Shown: positions 8,335-17,994, counted from the first letter of the stretch. The stretch: 64,000 nt of DNA from CAYVTV01 sp964526475 (GCA_964526475.1 CAZGKF010000007.1:22078-86077), one strand, 5' to 3'. Program-made: numbers and translations. The notes: generated by a model from the letters alone, not told the origin.

Positions 8335-9819
8335 TTATCCGGAAGTTCTGCCAGGGCGAATTTCCTTAGCAGAACCATGTTTTGAGTGGCTTGTTCGTTC
8401 ACGGGCAATATTTCTTATCATTCCCCGGAAAATAAAACCATGGAAAGGCAGAACACTATACCAGTATAATCTGCCAGATAAACCTAGTGGTCTGAATGTT
8501 GCAGTTTGGTGCAATCCATTTTGATCATCTATTCTGAATTCCAGCCAGGCCTCGCCGGGAAGTTTCATCTCCGCAAAAAGAAGTAATCTTTTTTCCTTTT
8601 TGTCGGCTATAAGGACCCGCCAGAAATCGAGGGTGTCACCCGGTGAGATTTCTGTCTGGTTTTTTCTGCCTCTCCTTAGCCCCACACCACCGAAGAGTTT
8701 ATCTATAAATCCACGAAACCTCCAAAACCAATCGCCGTAATACCATCCTGTGGTTCCTCCGATTGACCATATTTTTTCAAGTACCATTTCGCTGTCTTCG
8801 ATATGAAGTTTCCGGTAATCAAAAAAGCATCCGTGTACCGGAACTTCTGCATATCTGGTTAATCCGTCATTAAGAGTATTGGATGTTAATGCATCCTTCC
8901 AGCTGGAGGGGATCTGATTTAGCTCAATCTTTATAAATGCTTCTTTTATGGCATCTTCATAACTAAGAGGAACAATTCCAAGTATCTCTTTCAGGTTGTT
9001 ATCTTTGCATATTACTTCAACTTTCATGCTATCGACCAGATTCTGAGCAAGAGAGTATGAGGTGGAGGTAATAAAGTATAGCCAGTAAGAGGATAATTTT
9101 GGTGTCATAACCGGGACAATCCATATCCATCGCTTAAGTTTCCTGACCTTTGCAAAGGTAAGCAGCATCTGTTTATAAGTAAGTATATCAGGTCCGCCGA
9201 TATCATAACTATGGTTGAATGTTTCTTCATTAAGTAATACCCCGGAAAGAAATTCAATAACATTGCGAATAGCAATAGGTTGAGATAAGGTATTCAGCCA
9301 TCTGGGTGCAATCATAAGGGGTAACTTCTCAACCAGATCACGGATTATTTCGAAGGAAGCACTTCCGGAACCTATAATGATTCCTGCTCTCAGTGTTGTT
9401 AATGCATAAGATCCGGAACCAAGTATTCTTTCAACATTCTTTCGACTGGAAAGATGCTTTGATAATGTTTCCTCATTTATTATTCCACTCAGATAGATAA
9501 CCTGACGGGCTTTGGTTTGTTGAATGGAGTTTTTAAAATTGATGGCTGAGAGCTCCTCCATTTTTTCAAAATCACCGGTTGAAGTTGACATGGAGTGAAT
9601 AAGGTAATAGGCTGCATCAATATCAGAGGGAATATTCTGAAGTGTTTCAGGTTTTAAAAAATCAACTTCAATTACTGACAAATGCCTTGCCTTGTACTTC
9701 CCTGTATCAAACCTTGCGCGGTCACGAACACAACATATCACCTCATGCCCTTTGCCTGATAGCAAAGGCAATAATCTTTGTGCTATATAACCCGTTGCAC
9801 CTGTAAGAAGTACTTTCAT
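8335..9819 (-). CDS. NAD(P)-binding SDR-family protein with C-terminal DUF2867 domain
   Basis: A 494-residue two-domain protein. The N-terminal half is an extended/atypical SDR Rossmann domain starting with L-L-T-G-A-T-G-Y-I-A-Q at residues 4-14, with a Y-Y-L-I-H-S-M-S block near residue 87. The C-terminal part, about 320-480, matches DUF2867 in pattern (W-Y-Y-G-D-W-F-W, P-G-D-T-L-D-F-W-R, then G-L-S-G-R-L-Y-W-Y). It is thought to act as an oxidoreductase or epimerase-like protein of unknown substrate; the complex-I-assembly and nucleoside-diphosphate-sugar epimerase relatives are distant. It appears monocistronic, with 178 bases to the upstream transporter gene. Confidence 0.8.
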   Translation of the reverse strand: MKVLLTGATGYIAQRLLPLLSGKGHEVICCVRDRARFDTGKYKARHLSVIEVDFLKPETLQNIPSDIDAAYYLIHSMSTSTGDFEKMEELSAINFKNSIQQTKARQVIYLSGIINEETLSKHLSSRKNVERILGSGSYALTTLRAGIIIGSGSASFEIIRDLVEKLPLMIAPRWLNTLSQPIAIRNVIEFLSGVLLNEETFNHSYDIGGPDILTYKQMLLTFAKVRKLKRWIWIVPVMTPKLSSYWLYFITSTSYSLAQNLVDSMKVEVICKDNNLKEILGIVPLSYEDAIKEAFIKIELNQIPSSWKDALTSNTLNDGLTRYAEVPVHGCFFDYRKLHIEDSEMVLEKIWSIGGTTGWYYGDWFWRFRGFIDKLFGGVGLRRGRKNQTEISPGDTLDFWRVLIADKKEKRLLLFAEMKLPGEAWLEFRIDDQNGLHQTATFRPLGLSGRLYWYSVLPFHGFIFRGMIRNIARERTSHSKHGSAKEIRPGRTSG

Positions 9820-9997
9820 GTAATTTTCTAAAAATAAGCGAACTTGATTAACAACTGGCTTATATTTTTAATAATTAGTCAAGGTATCCGGTATTTCAAA
9901 AAGAAACCTATTTTTTAGCGCCACCCGGGCATTTGATTGGATGGTTTTTTATTTTCCTGAATTGTATTATTCCTACTGTTTAAAAGCTTGGATATAT

Positions 9998-12900
9998 TTA
10001 TTTTCTAAATTCAATATCTTCAAAAAAATCAAGTGTCTTTTTCAGCAACCTGTAATACAGGATAATGAACAATAGAATGGAGAATGCCCAGATCACTGCA
10101 ATATTTACCCATATTGTAGGAAAATACTGACCAAAGGCTCTTTTCCTGGGAGCATAGAAATGTGCCTTCAGAAATTTGTTCGTTGGATCCAGATAAATAG
10201 GATCGGTTTTTTGAATAAGTTCACCATCGTATTCAACTATTCTCTTGAACTCATTCTTATTGGTAACAAATTCTTCCAGACTCTCATTATGATGAGTCCT
10301 TTTTAAACTGTCAATAAATTCTTTATCCTCCTGGGATCGAATTTTATTTTTACTTTCATATACATGACGAAACAGGCGTGAATAAAAATCACGAATGGTA
10401 TGAAGATATTTTAACGCTTCCTGAAGTGTTTCCGGGGAAATATCGTTTATATTTAATTTATAATTTTTTTCAAAATAAATATCAGGAGCAGCCGGAAAAT
10501 CTTTTTTAAGTAAAAGCCGGAAATTATATTCTTTATCAATCTCATTCCTCACAAGATTAAGATTATAGGAAATATGTTCTGAAAAAGAATTGTCATTCAG
10601 ATTTTTTTCTACAAATCTTAGTTTATTCTGTAATTCATTAATGAGAAAATCAGATTTAAAACTTGCGTTACTGCTCAGTTTATCTAATTCATAATACCTT
10701 CCTATATATTGATTATTCATAAACTGATAGGTTGCAAGCCCTTCATAAGCCCATCGGGCTGTAATAATCTCACCATAGATGGGTATTGACTTAGGACTCG
10801 ATATATGGGGATTCAGGTTTTCAAATTTCACAATTATCCCACTTAGTATAATCTGTGGTATTACCAGAAACGGGATTAATATATATATGGTAACCACTGT
10901 TTTAAAACTATCGGAAATAAGTAGTCCCATAATATTTGAGAAGGCCCAGGCACTGAATAAAACCAGCCAGTATTCAAGGTACATTCCTTTTATTTCCATG
11001 ATAGTATTACCAATTAAAACAAAGGATGCAGCCTGGATAGCAGAAAGTGAAAACTGTACAAAAACTTTGGAACAGAGATAACCCGACCAGCTAAGATTCA
11101 GGAAAGCTTCACGTTTCAGTATTTTTCTGTCCTTAATAATTTCTTCCGCGCTAACAGTCAGCCCCATGAAAATTGCTACAATGACTGACATAAAGATATA
11201 AACCGGAAGGTTATTGTTTTCTAACAGAGTGTAGCCATATTGATTGGAGATATCAACATTGAAATTCTTTATGATAAAAGACAGCAGAAACGCCAGAACA
11301 GGAGCTTCAAGAAAGTTAATGGCAAGATACTGGCTGTCACTAAGTTTTTTAAGAATATCCCTAGTGACAAATACCCGGAATTGATTAAATCTGTTAGGGG
11401 TTTTAAATACTATTTCGGGCAGATCATCAATACCTCCATGATTAACCTCTACTTCTTCTTTTTTTACTTCATAGAAGTCGCTCCATTCTGTGGGTGATAT
11501 TTTTCTGGTATCGGTTAATTTTCCATATTCATCGAGAACCGATGCTTCCACTATATTAAATACTTGTTCAGAGTTTACATTACCGCAGGAATGGCACTCG
11601 CTTTCATTCCAATTGGCATGGTGAACCTTCGATTTAAAATAAATGATCGAATCAACAGGATTTCCATTATAGATCAGATATCCCCCTGTGTCAAGTATTA
11701 AAAGTTTATCAAACATTTTAAAGATATCTGAAGAAGGCTGATGAATTACCACAAAAACAAGTTTGCCTTTCAAAGATAGTTCCTTCAGTAAGTCCATGAT
11801 ATTCTCACTATCCCTGCTGGATAAACCTGAAGTTGGCTCATCCAGGAACAGGACGGCGGGCTCCCTTATTAACTCAAGGGCAATATTCAGCCGTTTTCTC
11901 TGTCCTCCGCTGATCTTTTTATTTAAAGGAGACCCAACCTGAATATCTTTTATTTCAAATAGTCCAAGATTCTTAAGAACACGATGAACAGTTTCGATTA
12001 ATTGAGCTTCTGAATAATTGTCAAAACAAAGTTTTGCATTATAATAGAGATTCTGAAAAACAGTTAACTCCTCAATAAGCAGGTCATCCTGCGAAACATG
12101 ACCAATGATACCCTCTATGCTTTTATTATTACTATGAATACTAATCCCATTAATTGATACCTCGCCGGAGGAAGGAGGGGTTGAGCCGTTCAGAACATTA
12201 AGAAGAGTTGATTTCCCGGCTCCGCTGGCGCCCATAATACCAACAAGCCGGCCGGAAATTTCAGTGAAATTTATTTTATGTAAGCCTGTTTTCCCTGATT
12301 TAAATTTATAAATTACATCTTTAACATTAAAAATGATTTTCGATTTAATTTTGTCTTCAGTAAATCTGCTTACGATATCACTATAATAAATAGGTTTTAT
12401 AAGTTGATTACGTATAGATGAACCATAATTGAAAGGATAGACTTTATCCTGTTCTATCATCTGTCCGTTTATATACAGTTCATTTACTCCAATGTATCTT
12501 ATGAAATACATATTTGTGGAAGGTACATTCAGAACACGGATCTGACCTGAGAGAGCATCCTCCTTTATATGTTTCGCTTTCTTCTCTTCGTACTCATCTT
12601 CTCCTTTTTCGTCTATAATAAGCACTTCATAATAGTCGGGTATTAAATCGAAAGGAAACAGCACATACTCCCGAATTATCTGGTATTCTTTATCCGGGAT
12701 ATTAAATGTTTCAGCAACTGTATTTACAAATTCCATTTCCTGTCCGGTAATCTCCACATTGTCAATCTTAACGAATTCAAGAAGACGGATTAGAACTATT
12801 ATTTTTTGTGTTTGTGCCAGTTCTTCGTTTATCTCTGTACATATTTTTAATACTTTAACGGAACTTGCTGAGATCACTCGTCTTCTTGATCCTTCTGCTT

Positions 12901-13084
12901 TTTGTTTTTCCTGATGCATCATATAATACTCATCAAATACCTTCAGATACTCTTCAACAAGTTCCTGGTTTAACTGACGTTTCAGAAAAGAATCAACAAC
13001 AGTTTTCCTGTCTTCTTTATTGCTTTCAGGACGGGCGATGATTGCAAACAATTGCATCAAAGCTTTTAGAATCTGTTCGCTCAT
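9998..13084 (-). CDS. TerB-like/ABCG-type ABC transporter half-molecule
   Basis: A 1028-residue fused ATPase and permease. Residues about 1-150 are helical and resemble a TerB-like domain (D-K-E-Y-Q-I-I-R-E-Y near 131). Residues about 180-240 form a short beta-rich, FHA-like segment. The ATPase follows: Walker A GASGAGKS at 285-292, signature I-S-G-G-Q-R-K-R near 391, Walker B V-L-F-L-D-E-P near 411, and an H-loop V-I-H-Q-P-S-S. The order ATPase then membrane domain is the ABCG type. A C-x-x-C pair (E-C-H-S-C-G) lies between the domains. Membrane helices occupy about 590-770 and 990-1015, separated by a charged loop of roughly 200 residues. The cargo is unknown. The gene appears monocistronic. 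Confidence 0.85.
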   Translation of the reverse strand: MSEQILKALMQLFAIIARPESNKEDRKTVVDSFLKRQLNQELVEEYLKVFDEYYMMHQEKQKAEGSRRRVISASSVKVLKICTEINEELAQTQKIIVLIRLLEFVKIDNVEITGQEMEFVNTVAETFNIPDKEYQIIREYVLFPFDLIPDYYEVLIIDEKGEDEYEEKKAKHIKEDALSGQIRVLNVPSTNMYFIRYIGVNELYINGQMIEQDKVYPFNYGSSIRNQLIKPIYYSDIVSRFTEDKIKSKIIFNVKDVIYKFKSGKTGLHKINFTEISGRLVGIMGASGAGKSTLLNVLNGSTPPSSGEVSINGISIHSNNKSIEGIIGHVSQDDLLIEELTVFQNLYYNAKLCFDNYSEAQLIETVHRVLKNLGLFEIKDIQVGSPLNKKISGGQRKRLNIALELIREPAVLFLDEPTSGLSSRDSENIMDLLKELSLKGKLVFVVIHQPSSDIFKMFDKLLILDTGGYLIYNGNPVDSIIYFKSKVHHANWNESECHSCGNVNSEQVFNIVEASVLDEYGKLTDTRKISPTEWSDFYEVKKEEVEVNHGGIDDLPEIVFKTPNRFNQFRVFVTRDILKKLSDSQYLAINFLEAPVLAFLLSFIIKNFNVDISNQYGYTLLENNNLPVYIFMSVIVAIFMGLTVSAEEIIKDRKILKREAFLNLSWSGYLCSKVFVQFSLSAIQAASFVLIGNTIMEIKGMYLEYWLVLFSAWAFSNIMGLLISDSFKTVVTIYILIPFLVIPQIILSGIIVKFENLNPHISSPKSIPIYGEIITARWAYEGLATYQFMNNQYIGRYYELDKLSSNASFKSDFLINELQNKLRFVEKNLNDNSFSEHISYNLNLVRNEIDKEYNFRLLLKKDFPAAPDIYFEKNYKLNINDISPETLQEALKYLHTIRDFYSRLFRHVYESKNKIRSQEDKEFIDSLKRTHHNESLEEFVTNKNEFKRIVEYDGELIQKTDPIYLDPTNKFLKAHFYAPRKRAFGQYFPTIWVNIAVIWAFSILLFIILYYRLLKKTLDFFEDIEFRK

Positions 13085-13359
13085 GAAAAATTAAATGTTT
13101 CTTAAGATATTCAATAAATATAATATTTGCACCCGAATATATAAATTAAATTGAAACAATATTTCAAATTTATTTAAAATCTATTAATTCAATGATTAGT
13201 CTTTTCAGACAGCCTCCATTCGCGCTGATAAATCAAATTCATTATCAAGTATTGCGTAGATATGCTGATTTGTTCCAACTATGACAACATGACATAGAAT
13301 TATCGATGGCAGTTAATTTGAGACTGGAAATTGTGGATTAAAGTTAAGCTATTTGAAAA

Positions 13360-13788
13360 ATGAATTATAATAATCTTACAATAAAATCACAGGAGGCGAT
13401 ACAAACGGCTTTTTCAATTGCTTCAGGTCTTGGTCATCAGGTACTGCTTCAGGCGCAATTAACAAAGCTTTTGCTATTGCAAATGAAATGAGTGATCAGT
13501 ATATTTCGGTTGAACACCTTCTTATTGGAATTCTTTCTGTTTCTGATTCTGTTTCTCAGTTACTTAAAGATAATGGTTTGAATATAAAAGAACTCAGGAA
13601 GATAATCACTGAACTCAGAAAAGTTTCAAAAATTAATTCTGAAAGCGCGGAATCTACATTCAATGCTCTTGAACGCTATGCATTGAACCTTAATTCGAGA
13701 GCGCGGGAAGGTAAATTGGATCCAGTAATAGGCAGTGATTAAAGAAATTATTGATGCAGGGTCAGATAATCTGATTTTTCACAATTGA
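13360..13788 (+). pseudogene. clpB: clpB relic: degenerate Clp N-domain fused by deletion to a possible C-terminal tail
   Basis: From the ATG at 13360 the frame encodes M-N-Y-N-N-L-T-I-K-S-Q-E-A-I-Q, the usual start of Bacteroidota ClpB, then reaches a stop after about 42 codons. In another frame (near 13450-13742) the N-domain resumes: I-N-K-A-F-A-I-A-N-E-M-S-D-Q-Y-I-S-V-E-H-L-L and onward to G-K-L-D-P-V-I-G, the linker that normally leads into the first AAA module. It then stops. About 50 residues between the two parts are missing. A third frame, 13741-13788, reads K-E-I-I-D-A-G-S-D-N-L-I-F-H-N and stops, which resembles a ClpB C-terminal tail. Both ATPase modules are absent, so no disaggregase can be made. 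The N-domain identity is solid; the tail is inference. Confidence 0.75.
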
Positions 13789-14127
13789 TTATTCAAAACT
13801 TTTTAAAGCATCCTCACGGGTATTATATATTTCAAATATATTATGGAGCTGAAGTAATTTGAATAACTCCATAACTTCTTCACAAATATTGCATATTTTG
13901 AAGTAGCCATAACTGTTGTTTGCAGTTTTCATTATTGAAAGAAAAACTCCGAAACCAGAACTGTCAATAAATTTAACTCCTTCTAAATCAAGTATTAATT
14001 TTGTATCCGGACTGGAGAACAAGGATTTCAGTTCTTCTTTCACCGGTTCTGAGATCAGTGCATTAAACCTGGAAACATCACTCAGGGATGCAATAATAAC
14101 TCCATTAATAAATTCTGTTTTAATCAT
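13789..14127 (-). CDS. STAS-domain protein (anti-sigma-factor antagonist type)
   Basis: A 112-residue single STAS domain. The conserved block F-I-D-S-S-G-F-G-V-F-L (about 54-64) carries the serine that is phosphorylated in SpoIIAA/RsbV-type antagonists. In that family the unphosphorylated form binds a partner kinase/anti-sigma protein and a PP2C/SpoIIE phosphatase resets it. No such kinase is adjacent. The gene overlaps the upstream Hpt gene by 8 bases, so the two are translationally coupled. Its stop codon abuts the end of the clpB relic on the other strand. Confidence 0.85.
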   Translation of the reverse strand: MIKTEFINGVIIASLSDVSRFNALISEPVKEELKSLFSSPDTKLILDLEGVKFIDSSGFGVFLSIMKTANNSYGYFKICNICEEVMELFKLLQLHNIFEIYNTREDALKSFE

Positions 14128-14482
14128 GGTCTGTGAAATAATTTTTGTTATTCCTGAATTGTATTAATTCTTTTAAAGCTTCCTCACTTTCAGTGATAAA
14201 GTAATTAATATAATCGGGGTAAGAATTGGAATTCCGTTTTTCTTTTGCTAATATTTCAAATTCATTAAGTTTCGCTGCAAGAGTTTTCATTCCCATAATA
14301 GCTACAGAAGATTTCGCTTTATGAGCCAGTTTACTTAAAGCATCATAATCTTTTATGGATTCCATTTTTTGCAATTCGGTACCTATCTCGCTTATCTGGC
14401 TGGAAAATATATCAATTATTTCTTTAACAATGGCTTGATTTCCATCACTCATAGACATTATATAACTAAGATCAGTCTTCAT
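14120..14482 (-). CDS. Histidine phosphotransfer (Hpt) domain protein
   Basis: A 120-residue all-helical protein with the Hpt active-site pattern L-S-K-L-A-H-K-A-K-S-S-V-A-I-M-G-M (histidine near residue 53), the residue that relays phosphate between response-regulator receiver domains. It is a stand-alone Hpt; no kinase or receiver gene is next to it. The overlap with the STAS gene suggests the two act in one pathway, joining a His-Asp phosphorelay to a serine-phosphorylation switch. The ATG at 14482 is followed by a plausible helix-rich N-terminus. Its partners are unknown. Confidence 0.8.
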   Translation of the reverse strand: MKTDLSYIMSMSDGNQAIVKEIIDIFSSQISEIGTELQKMESIKDYDALSKLAHKAKSSVAIMGMKTLAAKLNEFEILAKEKRNSNSYPDYINYFITESEEALKELIQFRNNKNYFTDHD

Positions 14483-14864
14483 AAAGAAATATTAAGACTT
14501 TAAAATAATTAAAACCAGATGAGAAATAAGATATCATCCGAACTATCCCTTTGCTTAAAAGTCAGAAATAAAATAACCGGATACTTTAAAATTTATTTAA
14601 AAATAGATCATTTTTTTATTTTTTGAACAAAAATCTTTAATTTACTGAAAAATTAATATTATATCTAAATTATTATTTCGACAATATCTGCGCTTCAGAC
14701 TTATATAACCTATTTAATATATTTATCTTATGATGTGCAAAAGTTTTAATTAATATATGAAATTTTAGCTTTGTAAATTATTACATTTGAATATCCTGAT
14801 ATTTGCTCAAATTTAAGGGTAATAGTGGTAGTCATTATAAAAATACTGAATATATAATTAAACA
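14483..14864. other. Intergenic region between Hpt and TPR genes
   Basis: This is a 382-base divergent, very AT-rich spacer. It must hold promoters for the Hpt-STAS operon and for the TPR/PorE-like operon. On the plus strand TACATTTG at 14782-14789 fits the TAnnTTTG -7 consensus about 75 bases before the ATG at 14865. I see no coding potential, RNA gene or repeat. Confidence 0.5.
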
Positions 14865-15899
14865 ATGAGAAAAAAAATAAGTATTTTCTTTGCAGTTTTA
14901 CTGACCGTGTATTCGCTTTTCGGGCAGGTTTCCGAAAAGGATAAAAAGAATGCCATAATTGCTTATAATAAAGCAGTTGAAAGTATTTCATCCGATAATT
15001 ATCAGGATGCTTTTTCATTTCTGGAGACTAGTCTCAGCCTTTACCCTGATTTCCCTGACGCTTTTGTATTACGCGCAAAAGTTAAAGTTGAACTGGGTAT
15101 GATCCCGGATGCTATTACTGACTTTCAGGAACTTGTAAAAGCCAAACCCTCAGATGGAGAATACTGGTTCTACCTTGCATACCTGCAGTTTGATGCGGAT
15201 ACGAATTCAGTTGTATTCGACTGCTTTAATAAATCAATAAATCTGGGGTATCATGAACCTCAGGCTTATTATTACTCCGGATTGTGTAAATATCTGTTTG
15301 GTGATTATCAGGGAGCAATTACGGATTATACAAGTGCAGTAGAAAAAGACAATAATTATGCTCTTGCTTATCATGACAGAGGTACAGCAAGAAGAGTACT
15401 TGGTGATATGCAGGGGGCATTATATGATTATCGTTTGGCAACCGGGTTAAAACATGATTTTCCGGTAGCTTTTAATAATATGGGTAGTGTGAAAATTGTT
15501 CTTGGCGATTACGAAGGGGCGATTCAGGATTATTCTGTAGCTATAAACCTTGATCCTTCATTTGCAATTGCATATAATAACAGGGGAGCTGCCCGTTTTT
15601 ACCTGGGGGAGATAGAAGAATCCTTGCTGGATTTTGAGCAGGCAATAATGGTGGAAGAGAACTATGTGCCTGCATTAAACAATAAGGCCTCTACCTTTGC
15701 GAAAATGACGAACTTCAATGAAGCTTTGAGTTTGTACAATCAAATTCTCGGAACGCCGGATAATTATGGTATTGTTTATTTAAACAGGGGACTGGTCAGA
15801 GAATTAACCGGTGATTTACCCGGAGCTTGTTCTGATTGGAAAAAAGCTCTTGAACTTGGTGTAAGTGAGGCTGAAAATTATGTTAAAGAATGCAAATAA
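14865..15899 (+). CDS. Exported TPR-repeat protein
   Basis: A 344-residue protein with a signal peptide (M-R-K-K-I-S-I-F-F-A-V-L-L-T-V, cleavage near S-L-F-G-Q). The rest is tandem 34-residue TPR units, about eight, with repeats such as G-D-Y-Q-G-A-I-T-D-Y-T and G-D-Y-E-G-A-I-Q-D-Y-S. TPR arrays are protein-binding scaffolds; here it would act in the periplasm. It is 21 bases upstream of the PorE-like OmpA gene, which also has TPRs, so the two are probably one operon and may work in one envelope complex. It is not a recognised named protein. Confidence 0.85.
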   Translation: MRKKISIFFAVLLTVYSLFGQVSEKDKKNAIIAYNKAVESISSDNYQDAFSFLETSLSLYPDFPDAFVLRAKVKVELGMIPDAITDFQELVKAKPSDGEYWFYLAYLQFDADTNSVVFDCFNKSINLGYHEPQAYYYSGLCKYLFGDYQGAITDYTSAVEKDNNYALAYHDRGTARRVLGDMQGALYDYRLATGLKHDFPVAFNNMGSVKIVLGDYEGAIQDYSVAINLDPSFAIAYNNRGAARFYLGEIEESLLDFEQAIMVEENYVPALNNKASTFAKMTNFNEALSLYNQILGTPDNYGIVYLNRGLVRELTGDLPGACSDWKKALELGVSEAENYVKECK

Positions 15900-15920
15900 A
15901 TTAATAAATAAGATCAGGAG

Positions 15921-17987
15921 ATGAATACCAAACTTTTATTATTTATTTTCCTCTTATTGAGTTTTTCTTTGGTTCTGGATGCTCAGTATGATCTGAAAAT
16001 AAGCCGTAAATCATTCAAAACAGATGTTGATGAAGGATTCAGGGAGGCCTGGTGGAACATAATTGATGGTGACAAATATTTTGAGGGAGGTCAGGGAACC
16101 TATAACCTTGCCAGGGAACATTACCTTCAGGCGCACCAGTATAATAGTGAACATCCTGTGCTGAATTTTAAAATAGGAGTTTGTTATCTCTATACTGATG
16201 ATAAATACGAAGCACTGAAATTTTTGCGCAAAGCCTATGATCAGGCTCCTGATATGAGTATTGAAATGCAATACCTCCTTGGAAGGGCTTATCATCTTGT
16301 ACTTGAGTTTGATAAAGCTATTGAGTATTATACGGTATATAAAAGGAATCTTAAACCTGAGGAATTTGCCACTCAATCTTTATACATTGACAAATTGATT
16401 CAGGAATGTGAGAATGGGAAAAAAATAGTAGAAACCCCTGTAAGGGTCATTATAAAGAATATGGGACCGGCAATTAATTCTCCTTATGATGATTATTTCT
16501 CCGTTTTCACCAATAATGATTCTGTTTTATTCTTTAACTCCCGAAGGCCGTTTAATAAGAATAAAAAAAGAAATCCATATGATAATAAATTTTATGAGAA
16601 TATTTTTATTAGTCAGCTGATTGATGGAACATGGACTGTGGCTTCAGTAGTCCCTGAGGTTTCAAGAAAGTCGAAAAATGATGCAGTTGTTGGTGCTTCT
16701 CCTGATGGTAACAAGTTATATGTTTATCGTGGAAAGAAAAATCGTGGTGATATTTACCTTAGTGAGAAAAAGGAAAATGAATGGGAAACTCCCAAACCAT
16801 TATCTTCAAAAATTAACAGCAAGGATTTTGAAGGTTCCGTATTTGTGACCCCTGGCAACGATTCAATCTTTTTTATTTCCACAAATGCTGAACTTACTCA
16901 CGGTGGTAAAGATATTTTATTTAGCACAACAGATAATAAAGGCAGATGGAAAGCCCCTTCTAATCTGGGAAGTATTCTAAATACAGAATATGATGAATCC
17001 GGAGTTTTCATGACACCTGACAGGAAGGAAATATATTTCTCATCCAAAGGTCACAATACTATGGGAGGGTATGATATATTCAGGTTTGTAAAACGTGATG
17101 ATAACACCTGGTCAGATCCGGAAAACCTTGGTTATCCTGTTAATACACCGGATGATGATATTTTCTTCTCTCTGTCACAAGATGGGCAGTATGGTTATTA
17201 TTCAACTATCAGAGAAGGGGGTTCAGGTGCAAGGGATATTTATCAGGTTATTTTTCTGGGTTCAGAAAAGGAGTTTTTACTCAGTACTGAGGATATCCCT
17301 GTTGCCGGAGTAATTGATCTTAATAAAAAAGGTTTCTTCACTCAGCCTTCTATTTTGGAGATAGATTCATCCTATTATCTGACTGGAAATGTTTTCAACA
17401 AGAAAACTAATGATCCGGTGATTGCCAGACTTGAATTCATTGATGTTGAAATGTCTGAAATAATAGCCACCACTGTGTCTGATGAAAATGGCAATTACAG
17501 GGTTAAATTTTCAGTAGCGAAAAATTATGGGGTTGAGATAAAAGCAAAAGATTTCCTTTTTTTCCTCGATGTTGTTAATATGACAGATGCCTCAACAGAT
17601 GAACCAGTTATCAGGGATTTTTTCCTTGAGAAAGTAGAGATTGGTACAAAAGTTATTCTTGAGAACATCTATTTTGAAACCAATAAAGCTGCTCTTACCT
17701 CGGAATCGTATACTCAGTTAAACCAGGTAATTGAGTTTCTGGAAAGCAATCCAACTTTAAAACTGGAAATATCCGGGCATACAGATAATGTTGGCTCATT
17801 AAAGCTAAATACTAAACTCTCTGAAGACAGGGCAAGATCTGTTGTTGACTACCTTGTGGCAAATGGTATTGACAGGAGCAGACTGGAGTCGAGGGGATAT
17901 GCATTCACTCAACCTGTTGCTCCCAACGATACCCCCGACGGACGCGAAAAGAACAGAAGGGTTGAGTTTAAAGTTACAGGTATGTAG
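15921..17987 (+). CDS. PorE-like OmpA-family protein (TPR, beta-propeller, CRD, OmpA domain)
   Basis: A 688-residue exported protein: signal peptide about 1-21; TPR segment about 35-150 (Y-N-L-A-R-E-H-Y-L-Q-A, then K-I-G-V-C-Y-L-Y-T); a WD40-like/PD40 beta-propeller about 165-430 with repeated Y-F-S-S-K-G and F-F-S-L-S-Q-D-G-type blades; a carboxypeptidase-regulatory-like domain about 460-555; and an OmpA C-terminal peptidoglycan-binding domain about 565-688 (I-S-G-H-T-D-N-V-G, then L-S-E-D-R-A-R-S-V). This order is that of PorE of the type IX secretion system, which tethers the machine to peptidoglycan. PorE itself is a lipoprotein, and I see no lipobox here, so this may be a paralogue. A good AGGAG ribosome site precedes the ATG. 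It ends 7 bases from the convergent SpoIIE gene. Confidence 0.8.
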   Translation: MNTKLLLFIFLLLSFSLVLDAQYDLKISRKSFKTDVDEGFREAWWNIIDGDKYFEGGQGTYNLAREHYLQAHQYNSEHPVLNFKIGVCYLYTDDKYEALKFLRKAYDQAPDMSIEMQYLLGRAYHLVLEFDKAIEYYTVYKRNLKPEEFATQSLYIDKLIQECENGKKIVETPVRVIIKNMGPAINSPYDDYFSVFTNNDSVLFFNSRRPFNKNKKRNPYDNKFYENIFISQLIDGTWTVASVVPEVSRKSKNDAVVGASPDGNKLYVYRGKKNRGDIYLSEKKENEWETPKPLSSKINSKDFEGSVFVTPGNDSIFFISTNAELTHGGKDILFSTTDNKGRWKAPSNLGSILNTEYDESGVFMTPDRKEIYFSSKGHNTMGGYDIFRFVKRDDNTWSDPENLGYPVNTPDDDIFFSLSQDGQYGYYSTIREGGSGARDIYQVIFLGSEKEFLLSTEDIPVAGVIDLNKKGFFTQPSILEIDSSYYLTGNVFNKKTNDPVIARLEFIDVEMSEIIATTVSDENGNYRVKFSVAKNYGVEIKAKDFLFFLDVVNMTDASTDEPVIRDFFLEKVEIGTKVILENIYFETNKAALTSESYTQLNQVIEFLESNPTLKLEISGHTDNVGSLKLNTKLSEDRARSVVDYLVANGIDRSRLESRGYAFTQPVAPNDTPDGREKNRRVEFKVTGM

Positions 17988-17994
17988 TGAAGAA

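Noticed and set aside
13488..13742. A functional 84-residue Clp N-domain protein
   Set aside because: The true N-terminus lies upstream in another frame and the fragment ends at the start of the missing ATPase module, so it reads as a relic.
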